A DNA stretch of 64,000 bases from Aristolochia californica. Lineage: Eukaryota; Streptophyta; Magnoliopsida; Piperales; Aristolochiaceae. Both the position numbers and the translations under genes were made by a program. The first letter of the stretch is position 1; every line of letters begins with the position of its first letter. Shown one piece after another: positions 22,201 through 34,635 of this stretch. The notes under the pieces are model-generated. The model ran no database searches and was not told where the DNA came from. It was given only the letters and a program-made list of their open reading frames with translations. The stretch covers positions 19,032,348 to 19,096,347 of the forward strand of contig JARWKL010000004.1 in assembly GCA_029961685.1 (NCBI GenBank), given 5' to 3'.

Positions 22201-25200
22201 AAATGTGTACATCTAAAAGGGAAAGGAAATGCACAAATTTAGAGAGAGATAATTCCAAAAAGTCTCTGTAACTTTTAGGGATTGTAAACTCTTTTAGTTT
22301 TTATATATAAGGTTTTTCAATGATCGGGAAAAGGGGGAGGCAGGGGAGTTTATAACTGAGTGTTGACTCCCAATCCATAAGTCATTTCTTAAAAAAACGT
22401 AGCCCGTTACACTTGATTGACTGATAAATCACTTCACAAATCATCTATGATTGTTAGGTCAGCTTTTGCTAAATGGGAAAAATAATGGCTTGTTTGACTC
22501 GGGTAAATATCCCACCGTACGTTCACTTGAGAATTTAATGAGCATTTATTTTTCGCTTCAAAAGGTTTGGATCCATAGAGAATTTGCATCTTTAACATGT
22601 TTCAAGATGCATATCCATATTTAAAACATGTTAGGATAAATTAGAAATCTCTTTCTTATCAAATTCCAAACCATTAGGGTTGAACTAGTGGAATTTCCCA
22701 AACTTGGACAAAAACACTTTTGTGTTCGTTTGTGGGGAGTGAATAAATTTTCTTTACTTACATTTGTTATAGTTTTTAATATTTTCCATACATAAACTCA
22801 AAAATTTTCATTTGGTTGTGATCTATTTGCCTTTATCTTCTTGTTTAAGAGCGCATCAGAAAGTGAATACTCAAAGTTTTGATTTAAGAAAAATGGGTAC
22901 ATCTAAAATGGAATGGAAATGCACAAATGTAGAGAAAGATAAATCTCTATAACTTTTAGGGATTTCAAACTCTTTCAGTTTTTATATATTGGGTTTTGCA
23001 ATGATCGGAAAAAGGGAGAGGCCGGGTATTGTTAACTGAGTGTTGACTTCCAATCCATAAGTCATTTCTTAAAAAAATATAGCCCGTTACGTATGATTGA
23101 CCAAAAAATCAATTTTCAAATCATCAATGATTGTTAGGTCATCTTTTTATAAATGGGCAAAATAATGGCTTGTTTGACTCGGGTAAATATTCCACCGCAC
23201 ATTCACTTGAGAATTTATTGAGCATTTGTTGTTCGCTTTAAAAGGTTTTGATCCATAGGGCATTTGCATCTTTAACATGTTTCAAGAATGCATATTCATA
23301 TTTAAAACATGTTAGGATCAATTAGAAACCTCTTTCTTATCAAATTCAAAGCCATTAGGTTTCCATACTTGGCCTACAAAACTTTTGTGTTCGTTTGTGG
23401 TGTTTGAATACATTTTTTTTCTTACATTTATATTTTTTTTTAATTTTTTCCTTACATGAACTATTAAATTTTCTTTTTGTTTTGATCTATTCGCCTTTAT
23501 CTTCTTGTTTATGAGAGAATCAAAAAGTGAAAATTCAAAGTTTTGATTTAAGAAAAAGTGTACATCTAAAATGGAATAAAATACACAAATGTAGAGAGAG
23601 ATAATTCTAAAAAGTCTTTGTAACTTGTAGGGATTGCAAATTCTTTTAGTTTTTATATATTAGGTCTTGCAATCATCTGGAAAAGGGGGAGACGAGGGAT
23701 TTTTAAATAAGTGTTGTCTCCCAACCATTAGTCATTTTTTTACAAAAACATAGCCCGTTATGCATGATTGACAGATAAATCACCATACTAATCATCAATG
23801 AGTGTTAGGTCAACTTTTTGTATATGGGCAAAAGAATGGTTTGTTTGACTTGGGTAAACATACCACCACACGTTCACTTGAGAATTTAATGAGCATTTGT
23901 TATTCGCTTTAAAAGATATGGATCCATAGGGGATTTGCATCTTTAACATGTTTCAAGCATGCATATCCATATTTAAAACATGTTAGGATCAATTAGAAAT
24001 CTCTCTTATGAAATTCCAAGCCAAATAGGGTTGAACTAGTTGAATTTCCAAAACTTGGACAACAAAACTGTTGTGTTCATTTGTGGTGTGTGAATAACTT
24101 TTTTTTACTTAAATTTTTTATTCTTTTTAATTTTTTCCATACATAAACTCTAAAATTTTCATTTTGTTGCAATCTATTTGCCTTTATCTTGTTGTTTACG
24201 AGAGAATCGGAAAGTGAAAGCACCAAGTTTTGATTTAAGAAAAAAGTGTAAATCTAAAATGGAATGGAAATGCACGAATGTAGAGAGAAATAATTCCAAA
24301 AAGTCTTTGTAACTTTTAGGGATTGCAAACTCTTTTAGTTTTTATATATTGCGTTTTGCAATGATTGGGAAAAGAGGGAGGGGGGGGGGGGGGGGGGGGG
24401 GGGGGGATTTTTCCTTAGTGTTGGGGGGGATTTTTAACTGGGTGTTGACTCCCAATCCATAAGTCATTTCTTACAAAAACATAGCCCGTTACACATGATT
24501 GACCGATAAATCTCTTTAAAATTCAAATGTGATTGTTAGGTCAGCTTTTTTTAATTGGGCAAAATAATGTCTTGTTTGACTCGGGTAAATATCCAACCGC
24601 ACGTTCACTTTAGAATTTAAGAAGCATTTGTTGTTTTCTTTAAAAGGTTTGGATCCATAGGGCATTTGGATCTTTAACATGTTTCAAGCATGCATATCCT
24701 TATTTAAAACATGTTATGATCAATTACAAATCTCTTTCTTATCAAATTCCAAGCCACTAGGTTTGAACTAGTAGAATTTCCCAAACTTGGATAACAAAAC
24801 TTTTGTGTTTGTTTGTGGTGTGTGAATAATTTTTTTTTACTTACGTCTTTTATATTTTTAAATTTTTCCCATACAAAACTCTAAAATTTTCATTTTGTTT
24901 TGATCTGTTTGCCTATATCGTCATGTTTACGAGAGAATCAGAAAGTGAAAACTCAAACTTTTGATTTAGGAAATACGTGTACATCTAAAATGGACCGAAA
25001 ATGCACAAATGTAGAGAGATAAATCTCTATAAATTTTAGGGATTGCAAACTCTTTAAGTTTTTATATATTAGGTTTTACAATGATCGAAAAAGGGGGAGG
25101 CAGGGGATTGTTAACTGAGTGTTAACTTCCAATCCATAAGTCATTTCTTAAAAAAACATAGCCCATTACGCATGATTGACCGATAAATCACTTTACAAAT

Positions 25201-28200
25201 CATCTGTGATTCTTAGGTCAGCTTTTTATAAATGGGCAAAATAATGGCTTGTTTGACTCGGGTAAATATCCCACTGCACGTTCACTTCAGAATTTAATTT
25301 GCATTTGTTGTTCACTTTAAATTTTTTGATCCATAGGGTATTTGCATCTTTAACATGTTTCAAGCATGCATATCCATATTTTAAACATGTTAGGATCAAT
25401 TAGAAATTTCTTTCTTATCAAATTCCAAGCCATTAGGGTTGAACGAGTGGAATCTCCCAAACTTAGACAACAAAACTTTTGTGTTCGATTGTGGTGTTTT
25501 TAAGATTTTCCATACATAAACTCTAAATTTTTCATTTTGTTGTGATCTATTTGCCATTATTTTCTTATTTACGAGACAATTGGAAAGTGAAAACTCAAAG
25601 TTTTGATTTAATAAAAAAGTGTACATATAAAATGGAATGGAAATGCACAAATATAGAGAGAGATAATTCCAAAAAGTCTCTGTAACTTTTAAGAATTGCA
25701 AACTCTTTTAGTTTTTATATATTAGGTTTTACAATGATAAGGAAAAGGGGGAGGCAGGGGATGTTTAACTCAGTGTTGACTCCCAATCCATAAGTCATTT
25801 CTTAAAAAAAACATAGCCCGTTACGTATGATTGACCGATAAATCACTTTACAAATCATCTGTGATTGTTAGGTCAACTTTTTTTAAATGGACAAATTAGT
25901 GGCTTGTTTGACTCGGGTAAATATCCCACCGCACGTTCACTTGAGAATTTAATGAGCATTTGTTATTTGCTTTAAAGGTTTGGATCAATCGGGCATTTGC
26001 ATCTTTAACATGTTTCAAGCATGCATATCCATATTTAAAATATGTTAGGATCAATTAGAAATATTTTTCTTATCAAATTCCAATCCATTAGGGATGAACT
26101 AGTGGAATTTCCAAAACTTGGACAACAAAACTTTTGTATTCATTTGTGGTGTGTGAATAAATTCTCATTACTTACATTTGTTATTGTTGTTAATTTTTCC
26201 ATACATAAACTCTAAAATTTTGATTTTGTTGTGATCTTTTTGCCATTATCTTCTTGTTTACGAGAGAATCTTAAAGTGAAAACGCTGAGTTTTGATTGAA
26301 GAAAAAAGTGTGCTTTGAAAATGGAATGGAAATGCACAAATTTAGAGAGAGATAATTCCAAAAAGTCTCTGTAACTTTTAGGGATGGCAAACTCTTTTTG
26401 TTTTTAAATATTAGGTCTTGCAATGATCTGGAAAAGGGGGAGGTGGGGGATTTTTAACAGAGTGTTGACTCCCAATCTATAAGTAATTTCTTATAAAAAA
26501 CATAGCCCATTTCACATGATTGACTGATAAATAACTTTACAAATCATCTGTGATTGTTAGGTCAACTTGTTGTAAATGGGAAAAATAATGGCTTGTTTGA
26601 CTAGGGTTAACATCCCTCTACACGTTTAGTTGAGAATTTAATGAGCATTTGTTGTTCGCTTTAAAAGGTTTGGATCCATAGGGTATTAGCATATTTAACA
26701 TGTTTCAAGCACGCATATCCATATTTAAAACATGTTAGCATCAATTAGAAATCTCTTTCTTATCTAATTCCAAGCCATTAGGGTTGAATTAGTGGAATTT
26801 TCCAAACTTGGACAACAAAACTTTTGTGTTCATTTCTAGTGTGTGAATACATTTTCTTTACTTACATTTATTATTGTTTTTAAATTTTTCCATACATAAA
26901 CTCTAAAATTTTAATTTTGTTGTGATCTATTTGCCTTTATCTTCTTGTTTACGAGAGAATCGGAAATTAAAGATTCAAAGTTTAGATTTCAGATAAACAA
27001 AAGTGTACATCTAAAATAGAATGGAAAATAAAAAAATTAAAGAGAGTTAATTCCAAAAAGTCTCTGTAACTTTTAGGGATGGCAAACTCGTTTAGTTTTG
27101 ATATATTAGGTTTTGCAATGATATGGAAAAGGGGGAGGCGGGGAATTTTAAACTGTGTGTTGACTCCCAATCCATAAGTTGTTGCTTAAAAAACCCTAAA
27201 CCTCATTTCTTACCAAAACATAGCCCATGACGCATGATTGACTGATAAATCACTCTACAAGTCATCTATGATTCTTAGGTCACCTTTTCGTAAATGGGCA
27301 AAATATTGGATTGTTTGACTCGAGTAAATATCCTACCGCACGTTCACCTTAGAATTTAATGAGCATTTCTTGTTCTCTTTAAAAAGTTTCGATCCATAGG
27401 GCATTTGCATCTTTAACATGTTTCAAGCATGCATATCTATATTTAAAACATGTTAGGATCAATTAGAAATATCATTCTTATCAAATTCCAAGCCATTAGG
27501 GTTGACTTAGTGGAATTTCCCAAACCTAGACAACAAAACTTTTGTTTTTGTGTTCGTTTGTGGTGTGTGAATAAATTTTCTTTTCTTACTTTTTTATTTG
27601 TTTCCATACATAAACTCTAAAATTTTCATTTTGTTGTGACCTATTTGCCTTTATCTTCTTGTTTACGAGAGAAATGGATAGTGAAAAATCAAAATTTGTA
27701 TTTAAGGAAAAAGTGTATATCTAAAATTGAATGGAAATGCACAAATTTCAAGAGAGATAATTCCAAAAAGTCTCTGTAACTTTCAGGGATTGGAAACTCT
27801 TTTAGTTTTCATATATTAGGTTTTGCAATGATCGGGAAAAAGGGGAGGCGTGGGATTTTTAACTGAGTGTTGACTCCCAATCCTTAAGTCATTTCTTACA
27901 AAAACATAGCCCGTTATGCTTGTTTGACCAATAAATCACTTTACAAATCATCTATTATTGTTAGGTCAGTTTTTTGTAAATGAGCAAAATAATGGTTTGT
28001 TTCACTCGAGTAAATATCCCACCGCACGTTCACTTGAGAATTTAATGAGCATTTGTTGTTCGCTTTAAAAGGTTTGGATCCATAGGGCATTTGGATCTTT
28101 AAAATGTTTCAAGCATGCATTTCCATATTTAAAACATGTTAGGATCAATTAGAAATCTCTTTCTTATCAAATTCCAAGCCATTAGGGTTAAACCTGTCGA

Positions 28201-31200
28201 ATTAGCCAAACTTGGGCAACATTAATTTTGTGTTCGTTTATGGTGTGTGAATAAATTTTATTTACTTACATTTGTTATTGTTTTTAATTTTTTCCATACA
28301 TAATCTCTTAAATTTTAATTTTTTTGTGATCTATTTGCCTTTATCTTCTTGTTTACGAGAGAATTGAAAAGTGAAGACTCAAGTTTTGATTTACGAAAAA
28401 AGTGTTCATCTAAAATGGAATGGAAATGCACAAATGTAGATAGTGATAATTCCAAAAAGCCTCTGTAACTTTTAGGAATGGCAAACTCTTTTAGTTTTTA
28501 TATATTAGGTCTAGAAATGATCTAGAAAAGGGAGAGGGGGGGGATTTTTAAATGAGTGTTGACTCCCAATCCATAAGTCTTTCTTAAAAAAACATTGCCC
28601 GTTACCCATGATTGATCGATAAATCACTTTACAAATCATCCATGATTGTTAGGTAAGCTTTTTTTAAATGGGCAAAAAAATGGCTTGTTTTCCTCGGGTA
28701 AATATCCCACCACACTTTCACTTGACAATTTAATTAGTTTTTGTTGTTCGCTTTAAAAGGTTTGGATCCATAGGGCATTTGCATCTTTGACATGTTTCAA
28801 GCATGAATATCCATATTTAAAACAAGTTAAGATCAATTACAAATGCCTTTCTTATCAAATTCGAAGCCATTAGGGACGAACTAGTGGAATTTCCCAAACT
28901 TGAACAACAAAACTTTTGGGTTCGTTTCTGGGGTGTGAATAAATTTTCTTTACTTAAATATGATATTGTTTTTAATTTTTTCCATAAAAAAACTCTAAAA
29001 TTTTCATTTTTTGAGATCTATTTGCCTTTATCTTTTTGTTTATGAGGGAATTGGAACGTGAAAACTCAAAGTTTTGATTTAAGAAAAACGTGTACATCTA
29101 AAATGGAACGGAAATGCACAAATGTAGAGAGATATAATCTGAAAAAGTCTATGTAACTTTTAGGGATTGTGAATTCCTTTAGTTTTTATACATTAAGTTT
29201 TGCAATGATTTGGAAAAGGGGGAGGTGGGGGATGTTTAACGGAGTATTGACTCCCAATCCATAAGTCATTTCTTTCAAAAAAATAGCATGTTATGCATGA
29301 TTGACAGATAAATCACTTTACAAATCATCAGCCATTTTTAGGGCATTTCTTATTTTCTTAAAAATGGTTTGGATCCATAGGGCATTTGCATCTTTATCAT
29401 GTTTCAAGCATGCATATCCATATTTAAAACAGGTTAGGATCAATTAGAAATCTCTTTGTTATCAAATTCCAAGCCATTTGGGTTGACCTAGTGGAATTTC
29501 CCCAACTTGGACAACAAAACTTTTGTGTTCGTTTATGGTGTGTGGATAAATTTTATTTACTGACATTTGTTTTTTTTTATAATTTTTTCCATACAAAACT
29601 CTAAAATTTTCGTTTTGTTGTGATCTATTTTCCTTTCTCTTCTTGTTTATGAGAGAATCAAAAAGTGAAAACTCAAAGTTTTGATTTAAGAAAAAAGTGT
29701 ACATATAAAATAAAATGGAAATGAAAAAATGTAGAGAGATATAATTCCAAAACTCTCTGTAAGTTTTAGGGATTGCAAACTCTTTTAGTTTTCATTTAAT
29801 AGGTTTTGCAATGATCGAGAAAAGGGGGAGACGGGGGATTTTGAACTGAGTGTTGACACCCAATCCTTAAGTCGTTTCTTTCAAAAACATAGCCCGTCAC
29901 ACATGATTGACCGATACATCTCTTTACAAATCATTTGTGATTGTTAGGTCAACTTTTTGTAAATGGGCAATACAATGGCTTATTTAACTGGGATAAATAT
30001 CCCACTGCACGTTCACTTGAATATTTAATGAGCATTTATTGTTCGCTTAAAAAGGTTTGGATCCATAGGGAATTTGCATCTTTAACATGTTTCAAGCACG
30101 CATATCCTTATTTTAAACAAGTTAGGATCAATTAGAAATCTCTTTCTTATCAAATTCGAAGCCATTAGGGTTGAACTAGTAGAATTTCCCAAACTTGGAC
30201 AACAAAACTTTTTTGTTCGTTTGTGGCATGTGAATAAATTTTCTTTACTTACATTTGTTATTTTTTTAAATTTTTTCCATACAAAACACTACATTTTTCA
30301 TTTTGTTGTGATATATTTGCCATTATCTTCTTGTTTACGAGTGAATTGGAAAGTGAAAACTCAAAGTTTTGATTTAATAAAAAATTGTACATCTAAAATG
30401 GAATGGAAATGCACAAATGTAGAGAGACATAATTCCAAAAAGTCTCTGTAACTTTTAGGGATTGCAAAGTTTTTTAGTTTTTATATATTAGGTTTTGCAA
30501 TGATTTGGAAAAGGCGGAGGCGGGGGAATTTTAACTAAGTGTTGACTCCCAATGCATAAGTCATTTATTAAAAAAAACATAGCCCATTACTTATGATTGA
30601 CCGATAAATCACTTTACAAATCATCTATGATTGTTAGGTCCACATTTTCTAAATGGGCAAAATAATGGCTTGTTTGATCCGGGTAAATATCCCACCGCAC
30701 TCTCTCTTGAGAATTTAATGAGTATTTATTGTTTGCTTTGAAAGGTTCAGATCCATAGGGCATTTGCATCTTTAGCATGTTTCAAGAATGCATTTCCATA
30801 TTTAAAACATGTTAGGATTAATTAGAAATCTCTTTCTTGTCAAATTCCAAGCCATTAGGGATGAACTTGTGGAATTTCCCATACGTGGACTACAAAACTT
30901 TTATGTTCATTTGTGGTATGTGAATAAATTTTCTTTACATACATTTGTTCTTCTTTTAAATTTTTCCATACATAAACTCTAAAATTGTCATTTTTTGTGA
31001 TCTTTTTGCTTTTATCTTCTGGTTTACGACATAATCTTAAAGTGAAAGTGCAAATTTTTTATTGAAGAAAAAAGTGTACATCTAAAATGGAATGGAAATG
31101 CACAAATGCAGAGAGAGATAATTCCAAAAAGCCTCTGTAACTTTTAGGGATGGCAAACTCTTTTAATTTTTGAATATTAGGTCTTGCAATGATCTAAAAA

Positions 31201-33955
31201 AGGAGGAGGCAGGGGAATTTTAACTGATCGTTGACTCCCAATCCATAAGTCATTTCTTACAAAAAACATAGCCCTTTATGCATGATTGACGGATAAATCA
31301 CATTACAAACCATCTTTGATTGTTAGGTCAACTTTTTGTAGAAGGTCAAAATAATGGCTTGTTTGACTCAGGTAAACATCCCACCACATGTTCACTTGAG
31401 AATTTACTGAGCATTTGTTGTTCACTTTAAAATGTTTGGATCCATAGGGCATTTGCATCTTTAACATGTTTCAAGCATGCATATCTATATTTAAAATATG
31501 TTAGGGTCAATTAGAAATCTCTTTCTTATCAAATTCCATGCCACTAAGGTTGAATTAGTGGAATTTCCCAAAGTTGCACAACAAAACTTTTGTGTTCATT
31601 TGTGGTGTGTGAATAAATTTTCTTTACTTACATTTAGCTTTTCTTTTTTTTTAATTTTTTCCATCCATAAACTCTAAAATTTTAATTTTGTTGTGATCTA
31701 TTTGCCTTAATCTTCTTGTTTACGAGAGAGTCAGAAAGTAAAGACTCAAAGTTTTGATTTCTGAAAAAAAAGTATATATCTAAAATGAAATGGAAATGCA
31801 CAAATGTTGGGAGAGATAATTCCAAAAAGTCTCTGTAACTTTTAGGCATGACAAACACGTTTAGTATTTATATATTAGGTTTTGCAATGATCAGAAAAAT
31901 GGGGAGGCGGGGGATTTTTAAATGAGTGTTGACTCCCAATCCATAAGTCATTTCTTTCAAAAACATAGCCCGTCAGGCATGATTAACCGATAAATCTCTT
32001 TAAAAATCATTTTTGATTGTTAGGTCAACCTTTTATAAATGTTAAAATAATGTCTTGTTTATCTGGGATAGATACCACCACACATTCACTTGAGAATTTA
32101 ATGAGCATTTGTTGTTTGCTTTAAAAGGTTTGGATCCATAGGGCATTTGCATCTTTAACATGTTTCAAGCTTGCATATCCATATTTAAAACATGTTAGTA
32201 TCAATTAGAAATCTCTTTCTTATAAAATCCCAAGCCATTATGGTTGAACTAGTGGAATTTCTCAAACTTGGACAAAAAAATATTTGTGTTCGTTTGTGGT
32301 GTGAGAATAAATTTTCTTTACTTACATCTGTTATTGTTTTATGTTTTTCCATACATAAACTCTAAAATTTTCATTTTGTTGTGATCTATTTGCCTTTATC
32401 TTCTTGTTTACAAGAGAATTGGAAAGTGCAAAGTCAATGTTTTGATTTATGAAAAAAATGCACATCTAAAATGGAATGGAAATGCACAAATGTAGAGAGA
32501 TAATTCCAAAAATTCTCTGTAACTTTTAGGGATTGCAAACTCTTTAATTTTTTATATATTAGGTTTTGCAATGATCTAGAAAAGGGGGAGGCGGGGGATT
32601 TTTAACTAAGGGTTGACTCCCAATCCATAAGTCATTTCTTACAAAAAAACAGCCCGTTACGCATGATTGACCGATAAATAACTTTAAAAATCATTTGTGA
32701 TTGTTAGGTCAGGTTTTTGTAAATGGGCAAATTAATGGCTTTTTTGACTTGGGTAAATATCCCACCGCACGTTTAGTTGAGAATTTAATGAGTATTTGTT
32801 GTTTGCTTTAAAAGGTTTGGATCCATAGGGGATTTTCAACTTTAACATGTTTCAAGCATGCATATCCATATTTAAAACTTGTTAGGATCAATTAGAAATC
32901 TCTTTTGAATCAAATTCCAAGCCATTAGGGATGAACTAGTGGAATTTCCAAAACTGGGTCAACAAAACTTTTGTATTCACTTGTGGTGTGTGAATAAATT
33001 TTCTTTACTTATATTTGTTATTTTTTTTTAATTTTTTCCATTCATAAAATCTAAAATTTTCTTTTTGTTGTGATCTATTTGCCTTTATCTTCTTGTTTAC
33101 GATAGAATCGGAAAGTGAGAACTCAAAGTTTTTATTTTAGAAAAAGTGTACATCTAAAATGGAATGGAAATACACAAATGCAGAGGGAGACAATTCAAAA
33201 ACGTCTCTGTAACTTTTAGGGATTGCAAAGTCTTTTAGTTTTTATATATTAGGTTTTGCAATTGTCGAGGAAAGGGGGAGGTAGGGGATTTTTAACTGAG
33301 TGTTGACTCCCAATCCATAAGTCATTTCTTAAAAAAATAGCCCGTTATGCATGATTGACCGATAAATCACTTTACAAATCATCTGTGATTTTTGGGTAAG
33401 CTTTTTGTAAATTGACAAAATAATGGCTTGTTTGACTCGGGGAAACATCCCACCGCACGTTCACTTGAGAATTTAATGAGCATTTTTTGTTCGCTTTAAA
33501 AGGTTGGATCCATAGGGCATTTGCATCTTTAACATGTTTTAAGCTTGGATATCCATATTTAAAACATGTTAGGATGACATAGAAATCTCTTTCTTATCAA
33601 ATTCCATGCCATTAGGGTTGAACTAGTGGAATTTCCCAAAATTGGACAACAAAACTTTTGTGTTCGATTGTGGTGTGCGAATAAATTTTCTTTACTTATA
33701 TTTGTATTTTTTTTATTTTTTCCATACATAAACTCTAAATTTCATTTTTTTGTGCTGTGTTTGCCTTTATCTTCTTGTTTACGAGAGAATCGAAAAGTGA
33801 AACCTCAAAATGGAATGGAAATGCACAAATGTAGAGAGAGATAATTCCAAAAAGTTTTTATAACTTTTATGGATTGCAAACTCTTATAGTTTTTATATAT
33901 AAGGCTTTGTAATGATCGTGAAAAGGGGGTGGCGGGGGATTTTTAACTGATTGTT
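13263..33955. repeat. Satellite array block 2, 31 monomers
   Basis: The same monomer in the same orientation. Anchors: 13811, 14471, 15065, 15639, 16329, 17009, 17611, 18300, 18991, 19678, 20316, 20968, 21658, 22349, 23029, 23700, 24431, 25108, 25762, 26451, 27146, 27856, 28544, 29233, 29839, 30528, 31218, 31914, 32599, 33289, 33940. Most spacings are 650-696 bp. Short ones (594 at 15065, 574 at 15639, 602 at 17611, 606 at 29839) are monomers with internal deletions; junctions are near 15053, 15568, 17355 and 29330. The 731-bp spacing before 24431 holds the poly-G tract, and the 710-bp one before 27856 holds an extra ttgttgcttaaaaaacccta-type insert near 27180. No gene is seen. Confidence 0.97.
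24380..24430 (+). repeat. 27-nt poly-G run with local 25-30-bp duplication
   Basis: An uninterrupted G run at 24380-24406 replaces the normal gggaggcggggg box of the monomer. It is followed by a duplicated atttttccttagtgttg and a second G run (gggggggg) before the regular atttttaactgggtgttg. It may be slippage expansion of the G-rich box, or partly a sequencing or assembly error. Confidence 0.85.
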
Positions 33956-34635
33956 TGTTAGTGTGTAAATGCCCACCTCTCACGAGTTACTGCTAATCTA
34001 ATGTATTCACTGGCCTCCAATTATGAGGAGCGCCAATGTAAATAGTGAGTAAATTAGTTAGCAGTTCTCGCTTAGACGCTGATGACTTCAAATTGTGACC
34101 GCAATGGTTATTTGTGAAGAAACTGTAAAACGAAAGTGGGGTTCCGGGTGTCAGCCCCTACGGGGGTCCAAGGGGGCTGGCCCCCTTGGCGGCGGGGTCA
34201 CGAACGGGAGACCCAAGCATGAACGGAAAATTAATACGACTCATGTGTGAACGGGAATTAATGGAAGGAGCAAAAAACAGAGGTGACTCTATACTGACTG
34301 TCCAAGCGGACCGAGGCATCCATCGGCGCCGGAAGAAAAAGAAAGCCTCCTTTGTCTTATTTTCGTAGCTGTCTCCCAGTTGTCTTCCTCGATTAAGTGC
34401 TGCAAATCACCTATAAATAGAGGTGTTCTTCAGCAAAAAATCGCATCCATAGTAATACCTATTCCCTGTTCTTTTTCATTTTTAGTTTCTTCTTCTATAA
34501 GTCCAGAAGCCATTGAAGCTCTTCTAAAAGCATGTGGTGGGAGGAAATCAGCTTTGTATTGAAATAAAGTTCAGCGTTGGCTTTCTTCTTGATTGATGTT
34601 AAGATGTTTCAGGGTTCAGCTTACTCTGTTTTACA
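33956..34635 (+). mobile_element. Solo LTR, 680 bp, TSD TTGTT
   Basis: Starts TGTTAGTGTG and ends TTTTACA, with the 5-bp direct repeats TTGTT at 33951-33955 and 34636-34640 that belong to the satellite box gattgttgactcc. It has a promoter-like TATAAAT (34412-34418) and an AATAAA (34563-34568), the arrangement of U3, R and U5 of a plant LTR read on the + strand. It is more GC-rich than its surroundings and contains a palindrome at 34168-34189. No internal retrotransposon sequence is left, so it is most simply explained by LTR-LTR recombination. It shows no evident similarity to the copia LTRs at 52203/57571. The superfamily is unknown; short open frames inside are not supported as genes. Confidence 0.85.
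34168..34189. other. GC-rich palindrome in the solo LTR
   Basis: CCAAGGGGGC (34168-34177) and GCCCCCTTGG (34180-34189) form a 10-bp perfect inverted repeat with a TG loop. It is flanked by further G/C-rich runs (cctacgggggtcc, ggcggcggggtc). Such hairpins are seen in U3 regions of plant LTRs. Confidence 0.8.

Noticed and set aside
34186..34562. Two 60-codon ORFs in the solo LTR
   Set aside because: They sit in the U3/R region, span the TATA box neighbourhood and resemble no protein I know.
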